A stretch of 64,000 nt of DNA, taken from contig NC_048545.1 in NCBI RefSeq assembly GCF_902806685.2, forward strand, positions 4,885,852 through 4,949,851, written 5' to 3'. The notes under the pieces were generated by a model, which was not told where the DNA came from, searched no databases, and saw nothing but the letters and a program-made list of their open reading frames with translations. Each line of letters starts with the position of its first letter. Position 1 is the stretch's first letter. The DNA comes from Maniola hyperantus (lineage: Eukaryota; Arthropoda; Insecta; Lepidoptera; Nymphalidae). A program made the translations under genes and the position numbers. This document shows, piece by piece, positions 1-12,180 of the stretch.

Positions 1-51
1 GTATGATGTAATGTTATTACATTAGGTACATCATACTAGAGCATGCAAAAA

Positions 52-285
52 GCTAACTTTTCCGCTGTTTTGTCTGGTGGGAGGCATCGACCGTGGCTAG
101 TTACCACCCTACCGGCAAAGCCGTGCCGCCAAGCAATTTAGCGTTCCGGTACGATGCCGTGTAGAAACCAAAGGTGTATGGGTTTAATAAAAACTGCCAT
201 ACTCCTTCTAGGTTAGCCCGCTCCCACCTTAGACTGCATCGTCACTTACCATCAGGTGGGATTGCAGTCAAGGGCTAACTTGTAT
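52..285 (+). repeat. SINE-like repeat, tRNA-headed family (descriptive name SINE-B), partial
   Basis: This block is the reverse complement of repeats seen at 34.55, 38.63, 52.33, 58.31 and 63.28 kb. Shared landmarks are the stretch ggtagttaccaccctaccgg-like, the segment gccgtgtagaaaccaaagg and the end block with gcatcgtcacttaccatcagg. The fuller copy at 58.3 kb carries a tRNA-like head with a B box, so the family is read as a tRNA-derived SINE. This copy lacks the head. Being multicopy within one window is direct evidence of a repeat. Confidence 0.75.
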
Positions 286-887
286 CTGTATTTAAAAAAA
301 ATGTAGTCTGTAGCTACGAGAAGATTGTACGCATTGTTATAATAGGGAAGAAGTTCAAGTAGAGCAAGGCGTCAATTTCCTGCGGATTCCAGGCGTTTAT
401 CGGGCTGGGATCACCGCGGCGTTAGGCGCTTTCATTAGCACGTCTTAGAGAATTAGCACCCTTCACTGCCTGACGGGTTCTACGAGACAACGGGCGTTAT
501 CTGTAACTAGTACAAAATTGTCCTTTATCTTTACAAAATTGGCTGATTCATGAAAATAAAGGACTTTCTTCATGGTAAAGCGTTATTATTTATACGTCCT
601 TAACAGTAGCGAGTAATCGTAGTTTACGTCATAATATTATAATAATTACGATATCAGCTATACTATATTTAAACGTTAAAATATAAGTATGGACGATTTC
701 AAAGCTTAACGTAAGTAAAGGAATAACATGTTCAGAATAGAATATAAGGATGATTGCAATAGTTTCTCAAGATGGCAGTGGAGTTCATTAGTGTATTATG
801 GTCCAAGACAATTAACACCCTCCGAGACGAGTCGAGATCCCCAAAGCGTTACATTATCAGGAAGCTGACCAATGTTGTACCTACCTA

Positions 888-952
888 TATAGTCTGCAAC
901 AGGTCGAGATGGCAATCGGGGTGAGAGGCGGGGAGACGCCCCGCACACACAC
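888..952 (+). mobile_element. Truncated left end of the GC-rich palindromic MITE family
   Basis: The end sequence tatagtctgcaacaggtcga followed by gatggcaatcgggg matches the left ends of copies at 12181, 30472, 33770 and 60311. The right arm is missing, and the sequence runs directly into another old repeat. Confidence 0.7.
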
Positions 953-1125
953 ATTTGTTAATTTTATTATTTGTTGTCATATAGCGGCAATAGAAATACA
1001 TATTATGTGCAAATTTCAACTCTCTACCTATAATATTACGGTTCACGAGATACAGCCCGCTGACAAACAGACGGATGGACAGCGAAGTCTTAGTACTTAA
1101 TAGGCTCCCGTTGGCCCCCTAAAAA
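935..1125 (-). repeat. Interspersed repeat (descriptive family E), minus-oriented copy
   Basis: Shares, in reverse orientation, the landmarks of the block at 16530-16845: a run built from PyrCCGTCC/GGACGGA, gctgtatctcgtgaacc, ttgaaattt, and the segment with gccgctataacaacaaata. It is a non-coding decayed repeat. The 63-codon frame at 909-1100 is a by-product. Confidence 0.65.
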
Positions 1126-1467
1126 TTTAAGTTATACCTATTTTGTTAGATTAGTTACAAAAAAGAAGACGTTTGGTTGTCTTCGAAATATAGTTGTTTA
1201 TGCAGACCCCAGTGGCTAAATGTTGCGTTGACGGAGACTAATGACGGATGCACTAATAGTTGTGTCGCACTGCTCGCCGCGCGCGCGATATATCATGCGA
1301 GGAAATGGGGAGAAAACCATCTTATCACTCCCGCCGTGATAGCAGCGGCCTTTTACTTTGCTCGCTCGCTCGTAACAAATAATTTGATATTACTGTGTGT
1401 GAAGAATCGCCGAATGAAATTATTGTATTTAATTCCAAGCGTGTTAAAAAATCTCATTTTTATATGA

Positions 1468-1545
1468 CTGCCCAAAAATAGAGTAGGTACCTAATGTTTT
1501 CAGGGTTCATGTTCCTTATATCTTATGATGTAAAACTCCACTAAC
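1468..1545 (+). repeat. Short interspersed repeat related to 41032-41090
   Basis: Both copies share gactgcccaaaaa, then atgttttcagggt and tcatgt. It is a decayed repeat tail of unknown parent element. Confidence 0.45.
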
Positions 1546-1589
1546 AAATTATGATTTCTTCCTGAGTCCGAGTGAAGTTGGGGCGGGAA

Positions 1590-1805
1590 AATTAGTTTTA
1601 TAATAAACTAGATTATGCCCGCAGCATCACCCGCGTGAATTTAGTTTTTTAAAAAGTGAGAACTCTTAGATTATCTAGGACAAAATAAGCCCATTAATTA
1701 TAATGTTACCCACCAAACTTTGTCAAAATCGGTTTAACGGATGGGCCCTGAAAAGCTAGCAGATAAACAGACAGAGTGACACTTTCGCATTTATAATATT
1801 AGTGT
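1590..1805 (+). repeat. Decayed interspersed repeat (descriptive family F)
   Basis: Carries the landmarks cgtcaaaatcggtt-like, acggatgggcc, gaaaagctagcagata and actttcgcatttataatatt, which recur at about 4.08, 15.95, 61.45 and 63.11 kb in either orientation. The terminal cgcatttataatattagt is the same in all. Non-coding; parent element not identified. Confidence 0.6.
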
Positions 1806-1949
1806 TGATAAAAAAACTTTTAAAAATAAGTGTCTATATCGTATGCATGTGTTTTTACATGCATAAATTTTGGGTCACTAATGTGAATTAGTTGAGTTTC
1901 GATTAATTATTTGTAAAAGGGTTCATGCAAGTAAACTAAGTTGAAGTTA

Positions 1950-2260
1950 TGTTTAGATGTTGCGGTAACCCAGATCACGTAGAAAACAAAAACCAACAAC
2001 AGAGAACAAAGTACCTTTTTATACGAAGTTCCCTCAAACATTTAGTTAAGTGTCGCGGGGAGTCGGCGTGTCGCTTCAAGATTAATACATCGGCGCTAGT
2101 GGTGCAACAATTTGTCTCTATAAATGTTGACTCAGCCGCATCGCCTCGGCTGCTTTGCGGCGGCTCTGCGCGATTAGCCCCAAATTTATTGTTTAATTCC
2201 AAAGGCGTTATTAATAACCGCGCGGGATGATTAAACGGGTTTCGCGGCCTTAAGATGCTC
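1950..2260. other. GC-richer unique block in the pb intron, possible conserved non-coding element
   Basis: This block is not repeated elsewhere in the window and is richer in GC and CpG than its surroundings. It contains several homeodomain-type cores (taat, atta, ttattg). Open frames of 93 and 75 codons overlap on opposite strands and look like chance. The regulatory reading is inference only. Confidence 0.25.
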
Positions 2261-2844
2261 GTGATTTATGTTTGAATATGTGTTCGTGGTTTCATTAGGA
2301 TGTTTCGCTGTATGTCACGCGTCACCATAACCGTTAAATAATGCTTCTGCTAAGTACTTATGCGTAACACCACCCGTAATATAAATGCGAAAGTGTGAGT
2401 GCTTGTTGGTTTGTTCTTCAAAGCCACGCCACCGCCGCAACGGAGCAACGCAGCGGATTGACATATTTTTTGCATGGATATAGTGAAAGCTCTGAAAAGT
2501 GACATAACGTACATTTTATCACGGAAAATTGGATGAAGTTGCGGGCATCAGCTAGTTAAAGCATGAATGGGTCTTTTCTTAAGTCAAGCTCAGTTTTATT
2601 TATTTTTCTCTTGAAAACAGAATGACAGCTTGATGATTGCTTTAGTCCAATCACTGTTAGATAGCTACTACTATAAGTTAGGTACAGGAATGGGATTCTG
2701 AATGCAGATCAGCTAGCATTATTTTAAAGAAAATTTGAAATAAGTAAGTGAAACCAACGCTCTATCTAATAAGAATTTCAAGTAATTTTTATCAGTTACA
2801 CAATGCATTCTGAAATAAGTAGTCATAAAATAAAATCCACTGCT

Positions 2845-3070
2845 CAAACTATAAAAGCGAAAATGTGTTTGTTTGTCTGTCGGCTGGCCTTTTCCATCCA
2901 TTCCATCCTAATCATTCATTCATTTGATGATAAAAATCATTTACCTAAATCATTTACCTAAATGATTTTTAACGTTTGGCTCAGAGCTTGCACCCCAGAG
3001 ACGGACATAGGCTGTTTTGTATCCCGGAAAATCAAAGGGTTCCCGCCGAGATTTTAAAAACTTCCGCGGA
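2845..3070 (-). repeat. Decayed interspersed repeat (family F-like), minus orientation
   Basis: Begins with ataaaagcgaaaatgtg and a gtctgtcggct motif, and later has a tcccggaaaatcaaagggtt motif. These are reverse complements of landmarks in the family F copies at 15.95 and 61.3 kb. Confidence 0.5.
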
Positions 3071-3765
3071 ATAAAGTCGTAAGCATTTAGTAAATAATTT
3101 ATGTAGGTATGCGACATAACTTGCAGCACCCATTAAACTAATTTCAAAATAGGTCCTTCCTACCCAACTAACTATTGAAATATTTATCCATATCTGCTAC
3201 GAATAATTTTCATGCAAAGTAGAAACTTAGTTAATTACCGGCGATCTAGTGCCCGGAAACCGGACAACGCGATACATGGCACCCTCGTCTCAGACAAGCT
3301 TCTCTATGTCAAGAACATAACAACGCAAACAGCTTATTCACCAGTACGTCCAAGGAAACATAATCTTTATCACCATTCTTGTACGACGTATTTTGCGATA
3401 TACATTTTATGGCAAATGTAACGTTTGCACGAGTGTACTTTGAAAATATACTTTTAGTTGTTCAAATGATTTTACGTCCTATATCTAAACGCTTAGAGTT
3501 GAGAATATTTTGCAGTATATTTTCAGTGATAGAGGGTTTATGCGTGTAAGATGATGCTTGTTTGGAAGTCTCGCTGATATGATAAATCAGTTTACAGCAA
3601 ACATCTCTCTTAAGGGTTGGGGTGCGAAGTGCTAAACAATCCCGCGTTAAATGAGAAAATCGTTCCATAAACAGACTTGTATGGTGAGAGGTGTTATCTT
3701 CATTGAGTTTATACAATTAAAATGATCATAATATTTTATGCACGTATTCAAGTTTAGATTAGATA

Positions 3766-3940
3766 AAGCTTCAATAGCTCAACAGGTAAAGGAGTGGACT
3801 GAAAACCGAAAGGTCGACGGTTCAAACCTCGCCGGTTGCACTATTGTCGTACCTACTCCTAACACAAGCTTGACGCTTAGTTGGAGAGGAAAGGGGAATA
3901 TTAGTCATTTAACATGGCTAATATCCTTTAAAAAAAAAGA
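3766..3940 (+). mobile_element. SINE with tRNA-Phe-like head (descriptive name SINE-A), copy 1
   Basis: The head has an A-box-like tagctcaacagg, an anticodon-loop region ggactgaaaacc (GAA, as in tRNA-Phe) and a B-box ggttcaaacct. It then has a shared body to gaatattagtcattt and a terminal A run at 3930-3938. A second copy at 43308-43484 is nearly identical over its whole length, A run included. The tRNA-like part lacks a proper acceptor stem, so this is a SINE and not a tRNA gene. A clear target duplication was not found. Confidence 0.85.
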
Positions 3941-4074
3941 TTTGTGGTGTCAACGACACTCATCTATCCTGATAGATAAAATAATATGTATCATCCTCTT
4001 ACGTAGGACAGATGCCTATTGTATAGGTATCTATTTATCTACACAGTAAAGCGTTCCTAATTCATCCTAAAAAT

Positions 4075-4210
4075 CCATCCATACAAATATTATAAACGTG
4101 AAAGTGTGTCTGTCTTTCAGTCTGCTAGCTGTTCATGGCCCATCCCGTTAAAAGATTTTGACATAGGCCTTTTTGTCCCGCAAAATCTAACAGTTTCCTC
4201 AGGACTTTAA
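4075..4210 (-). repeat. Decayed interspersed repeat (family F), minus orientation
   Basis: Starts with aatattataaacgtgaaagt, followed by gtctgtct, tctgctagct and catggcccatcc. These are the reverse complements of the landmarks in the 1590 and 15750 copies. Confidence 0.6.
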
Positions 4211-4439
4211 GAAAACCCAAAAACGACGCAAATATTATGACGAATCCGCAGGTCGTTAGGCAGCTATCAGCATCCCCAATAAAGTCGGGCATGCCTGAAA
4301 CACTGAGGTATCCATGAGAATGTTCCTCATCCGTTATGGGAAAAAACTTAGTTTATATAAAACCCTTTTGATTTCTCAATACTTTAAAAATAAAATAAAA
4401 TTGTAGTACCGGTTTAAAATATCCTCCATTGAAGCTTGG

Positions 4440-4720
4440 CTACAGACGCTCACAAAAGCACCGAGCCACAGGCCGCCCACACCGACGCTGACCGATCCAT
4501 AATAGGATTATACCACAGCAGCAGGTAAGTGTCTAATTGCTGTAACATCGGTGCCGACAATGACGACAAAGGCCGAAATGAAAAGGGCCCGAGCGGCGCC
4601 CGAGGGCAACGAAAGTGATTTATTGATTGGTTCTTTATGGCTTAGTCGGATTACGTGTTTGTTTGTTTGCGGCTCCTGTTGGTTCCCGATGAAAGGAATT
4701 GGATACGCTAATTTAGCTTT
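4440..4720. other. GC-rich unique block in the pb intron with an Exd/Hox-type composite site
   Basis: Unique within the window and GC-rich against an AT-rich background. At 4616-4630 it reads tgatttattgattgg. This contains TGATTTAT, the consensus form of an Extradenticle/Hox heterodimer site, overlapping a second TGATTG half site. Its place in the intron of a Hox gene makes an auto- or cross-regulatory element plausible. That function is inference, and nothing else in the sequence proves it. Confidence 0.3.
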
Positions 4721-5034
4721 GTTGAAGTGAGTATAAAAGCCAGTGGAAAAATTAAAAGTGTTTTGAATCTGCTGTTCCTATTATTTTTTTTTTTGGAAAA
4801 GGACTTAAAGTTGATTAAAGGTAAAGACGTTCTTTAGATACATTTTACAGGAGGTAGCGCCAAATCTTAAGTTCGATCTGCGTGAAGATTAGCTTAGCAC
4901 AGGTTTAGTTAAAGTAGACAAAAAATTAAATTATTTAGGTAAGTATCTACCTAACCACATGTAACTAATAGTTCCTCAAAGTGACGCTACATTATTTCTT
5001 GATTGCGATCGATATTTTTAATTATATTGTTTAT

Positions 5035-5210
5035 AGCTGATCCCCGCGGCTTCGCCCGCGTAGATTTAGGTTTTTAAAGATCCCGTATAGCCTATGTCAC
5101 TCAGGAATAATGTAGCTTTCTACTGGTGAAAGAATTTTTAAAATCGGTTCAGTAGTTCTAAAGATTACCCCCTACAAACAAACTTAACGACATTACCTCT
5201 TTATATAATA
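5035..5210 (+). repeat. Decayed interspersed repeat, two nearby partial copies (second at 5640-5800)
   Basis: Both stretches contain tatagcctatgt, aataatgtagctttc, tggtgaaagaatttttaaaa and tcggt-cagtag, followed by acaaaca runs. They look like two fragments of one family. The second ends in a (caaa)n microsatellite. Confidence 0.6.
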
Positions 5211-5732
5211 TATATAATACAACGGGCCGTGCAGCAGAAATCGTAATATTTTAATTTCGCCATAACTTCAAAACCAAACGTCCAATTTTAATCATTCAAA
5301 GACCAAATATTATCTCCATAAACTGTTCTTAGTGATGAAATCATTTATTTTGATAAGGATTAATAGCATGAGTAAAATAAACGCGTTTAAATGTAGTCCA
5401 AAAAAATTCAAGATTTTTAAATAAAAAAATGGTTGCTGTGCCTCACTCGACATAGATGGGTATAGTGTGTCGCGGACTTTTTTGTAGATATTTATAAGAT
5501 CTACAATTAATTAGAACATTTTATGGTTCTATCTTTTATAGTTTAGGCAGCGTACGCAAAATAAGTAACTTTTCTGGTTGATTTTTTACACCTTGTGTCC
5601 GAAAAACCCAAATATCTTACGGAACCCTATTTTTTTCCAAAATAAAATATAGCCTATGTTACTCGTGGATAATGTAGCTTTCGAATGGTGAAAGAATTTT
5701 TAAAATCGGTCCAGTAGTTTTTGAGCCTATTC

Positions 5733-5772
5733 AGTACAAACAAACAAACAAACAAACAAACAAACAAACAAA
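5733..5772 (+). repeat. (CAAA)n microsatellite
   Basis: Uninterrupted tetranucleotide run of acaa units read directly in the sequence. Confidence 0.95.
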
Positions 5773-6002
5773 GTTTTCCTCTTTATAATATTAGTGTAGA
5801 TTGTCAGTAACCATATCACTGCAGTAAGCACATAAAAATTTTTGAATGAAACTAAATTAATGTAGAGAACACGTATAAATCGTAACCGGTGTAGAGCAAG
5901 AACGAAACGTAAGGGTGCTAAGGGTTGGAAGTTACTGCCGCTCAATTGATTTATGTCCTGCGAATGACTTTAGTTGAGGTGAATGTGTTACGTTTATCTC
6001 AT

Positions 6003-6026
6003 CGATAGATAGATAGATAGATAGGT
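6003..6026 (+). repeat. (GATA)n microsatellite
   Basis: About six gata units, the last one changed to ggta. Confidence 0.9.
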
Positions 6027-6229
6027 AGTTTTTTATTACCTCACAAAACATTACAGACAAAGAACAAAAACAAATAGAAAATTATCAATAAAAGTTATCT
6101 CCTCCAATTTAATGAAACGGGATGGTGCAACAATATCTATAATCCTAGATATCTAAATAATACTCAAATTCGTTACTCGATGGACGAGTATGCAGTATGG
6201 CCCATGTATACTAAGGTATATATTTATAT

Positions 6230-6590
6230 GAATAAAAAAATAAACCGAGGGTTACGTACCTACCTACTACCTACAGTCGTATTTTTTCGACATTTTGCAA
6301 AAATATTAGGTACGTAAAAAAAATAAGAATCTGTTTAAGAATGTACCTTTTATATGACACCCTATGACCCCACTTGCTAGTTATCTTACTTTGAAAATTG
6401 AAAATAGTAGGTAAATATTTGTTCGTGAACACATTTTTTTTGTGATGTAACCACAAATTCACGGTTTTCGGATTTATTGCTTTACTTGTGCTATAAGACC
6501 TACCTATCTAACTACCAAAATTCATGATTTAAGATTCTAGGTCATCGGGAAGTACTCTATAGGTTTTCTTGACAGACATGAAAACTAAAA
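6230..6590 (-). repeat. Interspersed repeat (descriptive family D), minus orientation
   Basis: In reverse complement it matches the fuller copies at 21100-21650 and 58589-59030. Shared landmarks are ttcatgatt, gacctagaatcatgaa-like, aaccgtgaatttgtggttac, atgtgttc and the segment coding for a gtcgaaaaaatacgac-like tail. No intact frame is present. Confidence 0.7.
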
Positions 6591-7239
6591 TAGATCATAA
6601 AAATAAGTAGAATAAAACATGTCGTAGCACCGGTAGACTTTAAACAAAAACCCAGACACGTTGGTACAATTCTATACATAGTAAGTAATACTTAAGCAGT
6701 ATTAAAGCAATTAAGTAATTTCATCTAGCCGGTTGATACACAAACCTACAGTTTAGAGCAATTTCAAAGATTGCTGACGGTGTTCAACGCGTAATTGGTG
6801 GGAGACATTTATGATAGCCTCAGGACCCGCCCCGCGATGTCCGACCTAACCTCAAATTTACGGTCATTTTTCACATAAATCAAAGAGCGCCGGCCAAAAG
6901 ATTTATTGCTCTGCGCCTATCTGTAGTGCTGTTAGAAAAAAGTCTACCTGTGCTATTAGAATTATAGATATTTTTTCTATGCAAATAATAATACGGATTG
7001 CGAAAATGAAAGTGTAAACACGAGTAGGTAGGTACCTGTTGCGATTCTTTGTTATGTTGGGTTTGTATTATTTGTGCAACGTCTAAATAGGTGGGTAAAT
7101 AAAAGATAGATAGGTAGGTACACGATACACTACATTTTCACAAATGCTTCAAAGAAATACAATTTCTGTAGAGTGTCCATATTTAGGCTTCTTCTGAGTA
7201 AACTTTATAGATTTTACAAGGAATCACATGCTTAATTCG

Positions 7240-7502
7240 TTATAATCCGCCAAACCAGATCTTCCACTACTAAAGCAACAGAAAAGCAAGCTATATATAC
7301 ACACTAACACACAATACCTCACAAATACGTATCTAGAACACACTTAACGTAGGTACTTAGGTACGTTGCCAGAGTGAAACATACGTTAAGTGTGTGTGGT
7401 ACGTGTATTGTTTGCTTTTCCTGCTTCTTTAGTAGTGGGAGGGTGGGATGTGCATATCTCTTATTGCACCTCATACAGATTTGTTTGTTTTGGCGGATTA
7501 TA
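7240..7502. mobile_element. MITE with TTATAATCCGCCAAA-type terminal inverted repeats
   Basis: The left end ttataatccgccaaa (7240-7254) is mirrored by tttggcggattata at 7489-7502. Inside, further arms pair imperfectly: ccactactaaag with ctttagtagtgg, cagaaaagcaa with ttgcttttcctg, and cacacttaacgta with tacgttaagtgtg. The element is therefore a long imperfect palindrome without coding capacity, as expected of a hairpin-type MITE. Transposase family unknown. Confidence 0.8.
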
Positions 7503-9338
7503 GCGGTAAGCTTGAGGTAGGTAGGTACCTACCTTGTATATCATGGCTTTGTGCAAACGTAACACCTGCTTCTATTCCAATAACCAGACCCTACCCTTAT
7601 TAACCAGATTTTAGCCAAAAGAAAACGATTTGACAGGTGGATCGGTATAGTAAAGACCACAGTGAACATGACGTAGGTAACTGGTTTAATAAACCATAAG
7701 CAAAAAAAATACATTTAATAAAAATATGTATAATCTCAGTTAAGAATTGTAATGTGAAATGAAAATCATTCTCTCTGTAATTTGCTGCATTTTGTATGAT
7801 TTATGGTTTAGATAAAAGTTTATTCCACAACCAATATTCAATAAGTTATATAAACATAACAAACGACAAAATTCCCAGCAATCATCATTACTGTAATGTA
7901 TTCAAGTTACGGTGAATGTTTCACCAGTTTAGTTACAGACATCTAGCTAACACGCGATTTCACTTCCATTGTGCATTTGGTTTTTACATGGATATTATTT
8001 AAAGCTCCGTTCAAGATTTCCATGAAAATTAACCTTTAAGAACGTATAAAATTTATAATCTAACTGACTGATTCATCATCGTCAAGCGGTTAGGGCTACC
8101 AACCATCTAAGATCTTTTAGGATGTCCAGCTTGCCAAAAACCTTTAAAGGATTTTTTAATTAAGTGACTTATTCTGACTATTAAGTAATTTGGTTGTTGA
8201 ATTCTAGCCTCCAGCAGCTTCCCTCGACAAAAATGAAAATCATTTTTATTCCCTATCCCGTGGGAATTTCGAAAATTCCGTAGAAAGGGAACCTCTGTGC
8301 AAAACTTCAGCTTTCCAGGCCCAAAGATTTAGCCTAGGCATTGATGAATCAGTTAGTGAGTCAGGTCTTTTCTTGACATTTACATTTATTCCTATAGTAC
8401 CTGTCAGATATTAATTTCAGTTTTTACTCAGCTGTATAGGACCTATAAAAACTTTTGCTACATGAAAACAGCTGCGTGTGTGCAAAATTACGTGAACTTT
8501 TTCCAAAGCTATTTTGATTGGAACAAAGCTTATAAAATTGAGTCGGTATCACACGTCAATCAACCGCGAGCAAATTGAGACAGTGTAAAAATAATGCTTT
8601 CATATTAAAGATGAATCGAAATGATCGATCGAGGCAGGGCGTTCGTTTTAATTTCGATTCCCGAGATAGGCCCGGAGGCGTGGTCGTGTGAACGATTTGT
8701 TTCATGTCCCTAGATGCCTACCTTTTGCAGGAGAAGACAAAGGGTCTTTGCTATGAGGCTATTTTGTACGACTGGTCTGGCGAGCTACGCTGTTTTAAGT
8801 TGTCTTTCTTATTTCCTTTGACTAATTTATAATTATTACAATTTTGATGCAATAATAGGTATCTATCTACCTTAGATGTTTTGATTCCATACCATCTAAC
8901 ACTACATACATATTAAGGTGAATTAAATAATCTTATATTATTACCTACTAATTGAAAGTAAGTGTATCTTTAGATAAGATTTTACTTCCACGATACAAAG
9001 CAATTTTTGTAATGGTTCTTCTTTTTTGACTTTGCATTTAAGATTAATTTATAGGCATCTATATCCGCAATAAATTCCCTTACAAGACCTACAGAAAAAC
9101 AGCTGATAAAAATTTAGAAAAAAAATCTTAATCTTTTTATGCATGATGGCAGGAATAGATATATTTTGATTAGAAAGCATAGGCGAAGCGCCGTAAGTCC
9201 TTAATAAGTACATTTTAAAAGACACAATTGATGGAATATTTTTATTTGTTTAATGGTTTATTGCAGATAATTATGTAGGTAGGTATATTGCAGGGGAACT
9301 ACTGAAGATCGTTAAAATTAAAAAGAGCAATTCAAAAG

Positions 9339-9614
9339 TTGGAAGACAAGAGAAGCGTGGCAACGAAACGTCGCAAGTCGCAGCCACATAAGAGAATCAG
9401 TCAAAACTTAGTAAATCCAATATCCAAGTTGAACACAAAGCGTCTGGCTGCAGCGAGCGCCGTGCATCGCTCGATAGCGGTGACAGTGACGGATTACCCC
9501 GGCTCACTGCTACCTCGCTATCTTACTATTATCAAAAGAATAGACCCGAATACGGATGCGCGAATTCTGATAGGGCTTACTGAAATTTTATGGATAGCGA
9601 TCATATTAATTTAG
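9339..9614 (+). other. Open frame of 91 codons, probably not a gene
   Basis: The frame is basic at its N-terminal half (KRRKSQPHKR) and otherwise featureless. The DNA is unique in the window and less AT-rich than its flanks. There is no recognisable domain, no splice signals pairing it with other frames, and it lies in the pb intron on the opposite strand. I keep it as a low-probability hypothetical. The block could equally be conserved non-coding DNA. Confidence 0.12.
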
Positions 9615-10334
9615 AACTTTCGGATTAGTAGGTATTTTGTTTATAGAAAATTTTAACTCTACACAGCTGGCTCTAAGGTAAGATGAATTACGTACCCACA
9701 GAGGCAGTATCAATTTCCTTGACAATCACGGTATGAATAAAAAAAAGTGAAGGAAGAAATGCCTGCCGTATTTTACAAATACCTAGATTAATAAAATAAA
9801 TGAATAGTAGGTCTTCCAACCAACTACTAGATTATTAGTTAAAATTGTACACCTATTTCCTCGATGTGGATAAAAACATGGAAGTTTCAGGAAAAAGCTT
9901 ATTTTAGTTTTAGCTATATTTACTCGTAGTCATAGGTCTGCTTCCGTTTTCCGCAGCTATCGGGATGACAGACTGACGAGACAAGAGATGGTTCCTTTGT
10001 CAAATATTTTAAAGAAAAAGTAAACAGCAGTTCAAAATGTGTAGGAATAAGTCCTAGAATAATAAATACTACATCAATGGAATAAGTAAACGAAAGAAAT
10101 TTCCTTTTGCATCACTTTTTCTATAGCGACTAGGTAGGTATCTACTATTCAAAGTACCTAACTGCAAATCTCTAGCATCTTTACCTAAATATTTTTTTAC
10201 TAAAGAGTCTTTATAGGGGGCAACTTGGCGTACATTTTCCTTGTACATGTTTGCCACATGCTGCAGTTTTCCAACATTTGTAGGTTTTTATACAAGCATC
10301 AAATCATCTTGGCTAAATAACGTTTACACATTGG

Positions 10335-10640
10335 CCGGGTGGCATTTGGTATCCATTGGTCCATTGAGTCAACATCATGATCATCATAATCTACCGATAG
10401 ACGACGATAGTGTAGGGACTTCGACACGCCACGGTCTTTTCCAGCGGTTTCCTGCGACTCGTTTGATGTCGTCTGTCCACCTAGTGGAAGATCTTCTATC
10501 GCTGAGCTTTATGGTGCGAGGTTATTCTCCTTAGGACCCGAACGTCTATCGGGTTTTCGAAATATATGCCCTATTCATTGCCACTTCATCTTCACTTCTT
10601 TCTTTATGATGCCTCGAATCCATTGAGTACTGGAGTCTAA
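10335..10640 (-). pseudogene. Fragment of an RTE-type LINE reverse transcriptase, C-terminal end (decayed)
   Basis: Read on the minus strand, the block contains a stretch equivalent to GRPSTRWTDDIKRVAGNRW (tagatcttccactaggtgg then acagacgacatcaaacgagt, with changes). This is the typical C-terminal segment of RTE-clade pol proteins. The same segment is present in the tandem array at 28.3-30.3 kb and at 34.7 kb. Frames are broken and there is no start or catalytic domain, so this is a dead 3' fragment. Confidence 0.7.
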
Positions 10641-11364
10641 AACATATCTTTATCTGTAAGGTAACTTCGTTTATCGCTAAAAAGTATGTTTTCATAGTAT
10701 GTTCTGGGTTTACCGCGTGTCATGCTAATGTGTTCAATACTGGTGCTCGGCCTCCCGGCGCGCACCGCGGGGGGCGGCTTCTGTCCAACACGGCGTTAAT
10801 CGTGCTCAAATATGAAAATATTGCTTCAACACGATTACAGAAGAAAAAACAACCATTCAAGGTGTTTATGGATCAAATTATAAGGAAATTGACGAGGCGT
10901 AAGTCACCTTGTCCTACTTTTATGTTGATTACCTACAAGACCACTTTTTATCTTTTCTTCTGATTGCTTACAATTTTTTAGTACGAATAATAGAAAAAAG
11001 TTTAATAAAATAGAAAAATATGTAATTAAAAATTTAAAACTCTTAAAGAAACTGCTTAAATAATGTAGTGGTGCTTGAACCTTAGATGAAGTTTAGAACT
11101 AAGCCTTTGACAAATTCTTCAGTCATTGTACTGAACAACTGAACTGTGAACAAAGAACTTCCGTGAAAAAAACAGCTGTTTCATTTTGATTGGTATTGTG
11201 TAGGATTTTTTTAAAGGCACCTCTTTTAAAACCTACCTATAACTAGCCTAAATAACTCACAAGAGTGCCGGCTGCTAGGGATGGGATGGAGATGAAAAAT
11301 GTTTTGGGTAGATATACCTACCTACTAAATAGCATTCATTTCTAATTTGGTCTTTCATCCATTT

Positions 11365-11665
11365 CAAACCCACGCCGGCTCACTACAGAGTATGGATCTG
11401 ATCTCAGAATGAGAAGGGGTTTGGCCATAGTCTACCACGCTGGCCAAGTGCGGATTGGCAGACTTCACACATCTTTGAGAACATTATGAAGAACTCTCAG
11501 GTGTGCAGGTTTCCTCAAGATGTTTTCCGTCACCGTTCAAGCAAGTGATATTTAATTACTTAAAACGCACATATAGAGTTAGAGATGAGTGCCCGAGATT
11601 GAACCCCCGACCTCCGGATAGGAGGTGGACGTCTTAACCATTAGGCTATCACAGCTTCTTTGGTC
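11365..11665 (-). mobile_element. SINE with tRNA-like head (descriptive name SINE-C), near full length
   Basis: Read on the minus strand, the head has a box-A-like tgtgatagcctaatggttaa and a B box ggttcaatctcgg. This is followed by a body with catatgtgcgttttaagtaat, aacggtgacgg and gtgaagtctgccaatcc. Head-only (42238-42370, plus) and body-only (60565-60780, minus) relatives occur in the window. The 3' end near 11370 includes gccggctcactac. Confidence 0.8.
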
Positions 11666-12180
11666 TTTACCTTCTATGAACAGTAATTAAAAATAAAACA
11701 TTAATGGCTTTTACAAGAAGTATCTAATAGACGCTTAACATGACGTATGGGCCAGGTGAGGTCATATTCCCATGGCTGACGGATGATGATGGATCATGCC
11801 ACTCGCGCTTTGTTCTGAATCGCGACAAATTTGGGGTCATCCCGTCTTTATGCTATTGTTTGATGTGTGATTGTGCAAAAATATAGGGAGCACTTTGTAG
11901 ATTTTTTATTGATTGGTTTGGAAGTGCTTATAGTGTCGAAAAATATTAAGTTTTTACTATAAGTCCCGCAAATTTCTAATACGTGTAATTTTAGTGATGT
12001 CAGCACTAGACTGAATACCTATACGTCAAATGACGTCAAAATGACTTCATTTCAATGTTAATGAGCGTTCCAGCGCAATAGCAATTTGTGGGACTTATAC
12101 GAGTGTCAAACTTGACTTCGCCAAAAATGGTACGTCAGTTTACTGCAATCACAGTTTACAACAACTCGTCACTACAACTA

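Noticed and set aside
1177..1467. 96-codon plus frame
   Set aside because: No domain, low-complexity end, and no splice partners; it lies in the pb intron on the opposite strand. It may only mark a GC-richer block.
3771..3845. tRNA-Phe gene
   Set aside because: A and B boxes and a GAA loop are present, but the acceptor stem does not pair. The homology with 43308-43484 extends far beyond the tRNA part to an A tail, so it is a SINE head.
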